Assembly: GCA_024276595.1 (NCBI GenBank)
Contig: JAJRWW010000487.1
Coordinates: 1 to 6,187 of the forward strand
Direction: 5' to 3'
Length of the DNA stretch: 6,187 nt
Origin: Myxococcota bacterium
GTDB taxonomy: Bacteria; Myxococcota_A; Polyangia; HGW-17; JAJRWW01
The position numbers and the translations under genes are program-made. Below, piece by piece: positions 6,182 to 6,187 of this stretch. Position 1 is the first letter of the stretch. The number at the start of each line of letters is the position of its first letter. Below the pieces are notes generated by a model that was given only the letters and a program-made list of their open reading frames with translations, ran no database searches and was not told the DNA's origin.

Positions 6182-6187
6182 CGAACG

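Overview
The window is a GC-rich stretch of a Gram-negative bacterial chromosome. It encodes an MCE-type lipid-transport module with its auxiliary lipoprotein, plus a second lipoprotein, all of which imply an outer membrane. The G/C-ending codons, the YiiG/DUF3829 lipoprotein, the Coa1-like small protein and the Cys/Ser-tailed FmdB protein together look most like the Deltaproteobacteria/Myxococcota side of the tree. That placement is inference, because no rRNA or other marker is present.

Layout. Bases 1-261 hold no gene I can defend; several frames are open there only because the DNA is GC-rich. A minus-strand gene (262-1230) encodes a DUF3829/YiiG-like lipoprotein. It is divergent, across 150 bases, from a plus-strand gene (1381-1851) for a one-TM protein that resembles the Coa1/Tim21 fold. 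After a 143-base gap come an FmdB-type zinc-ribbon protein and peptide deformylase (1995-2742), separated by only 4 bases and probably co-transcribed. Then follow an MlaF-like ABC ATPase (2821-3648), an MlaD-like MCE protein (3789-4847) and a PqiC-like transport auxiliary lipoprotein (4844-5464, ATGA overlap with the MCE gene). The window closes with a complete VapBC toxin-antitoxin pair (5581-6181), which has its own promoter-like sequence, ATACACA repeats and a strong Shine-Dalgarno sequence.

How they fit together. The ATPase, MCE protein and lipoprotein should form an inner-membrane-to-periplasm lipid or hydrophobic-substrate transporter. The MlaE-type permease that normally completes such a set is not encoded here, so it must lie elsewhere. 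The 140-base spacer between the ATPase and MCE genes has a promoter-like sequence and a perfect 8-bp hairpin, suggesting that the MCE-lipoprotein pair can be expressed separately. FmdB-deformylase is a housekeeping pair, and VapBC is an independently regulated accessory module.

Nothing here is a clearly new system. The most notable points are the permease-less MCE module with its structured leader, a second CxxC pair in the FmdB tail, deviations in the deformylase motifs, and the unexplained divergent DUF3829/Coa1-like pair.
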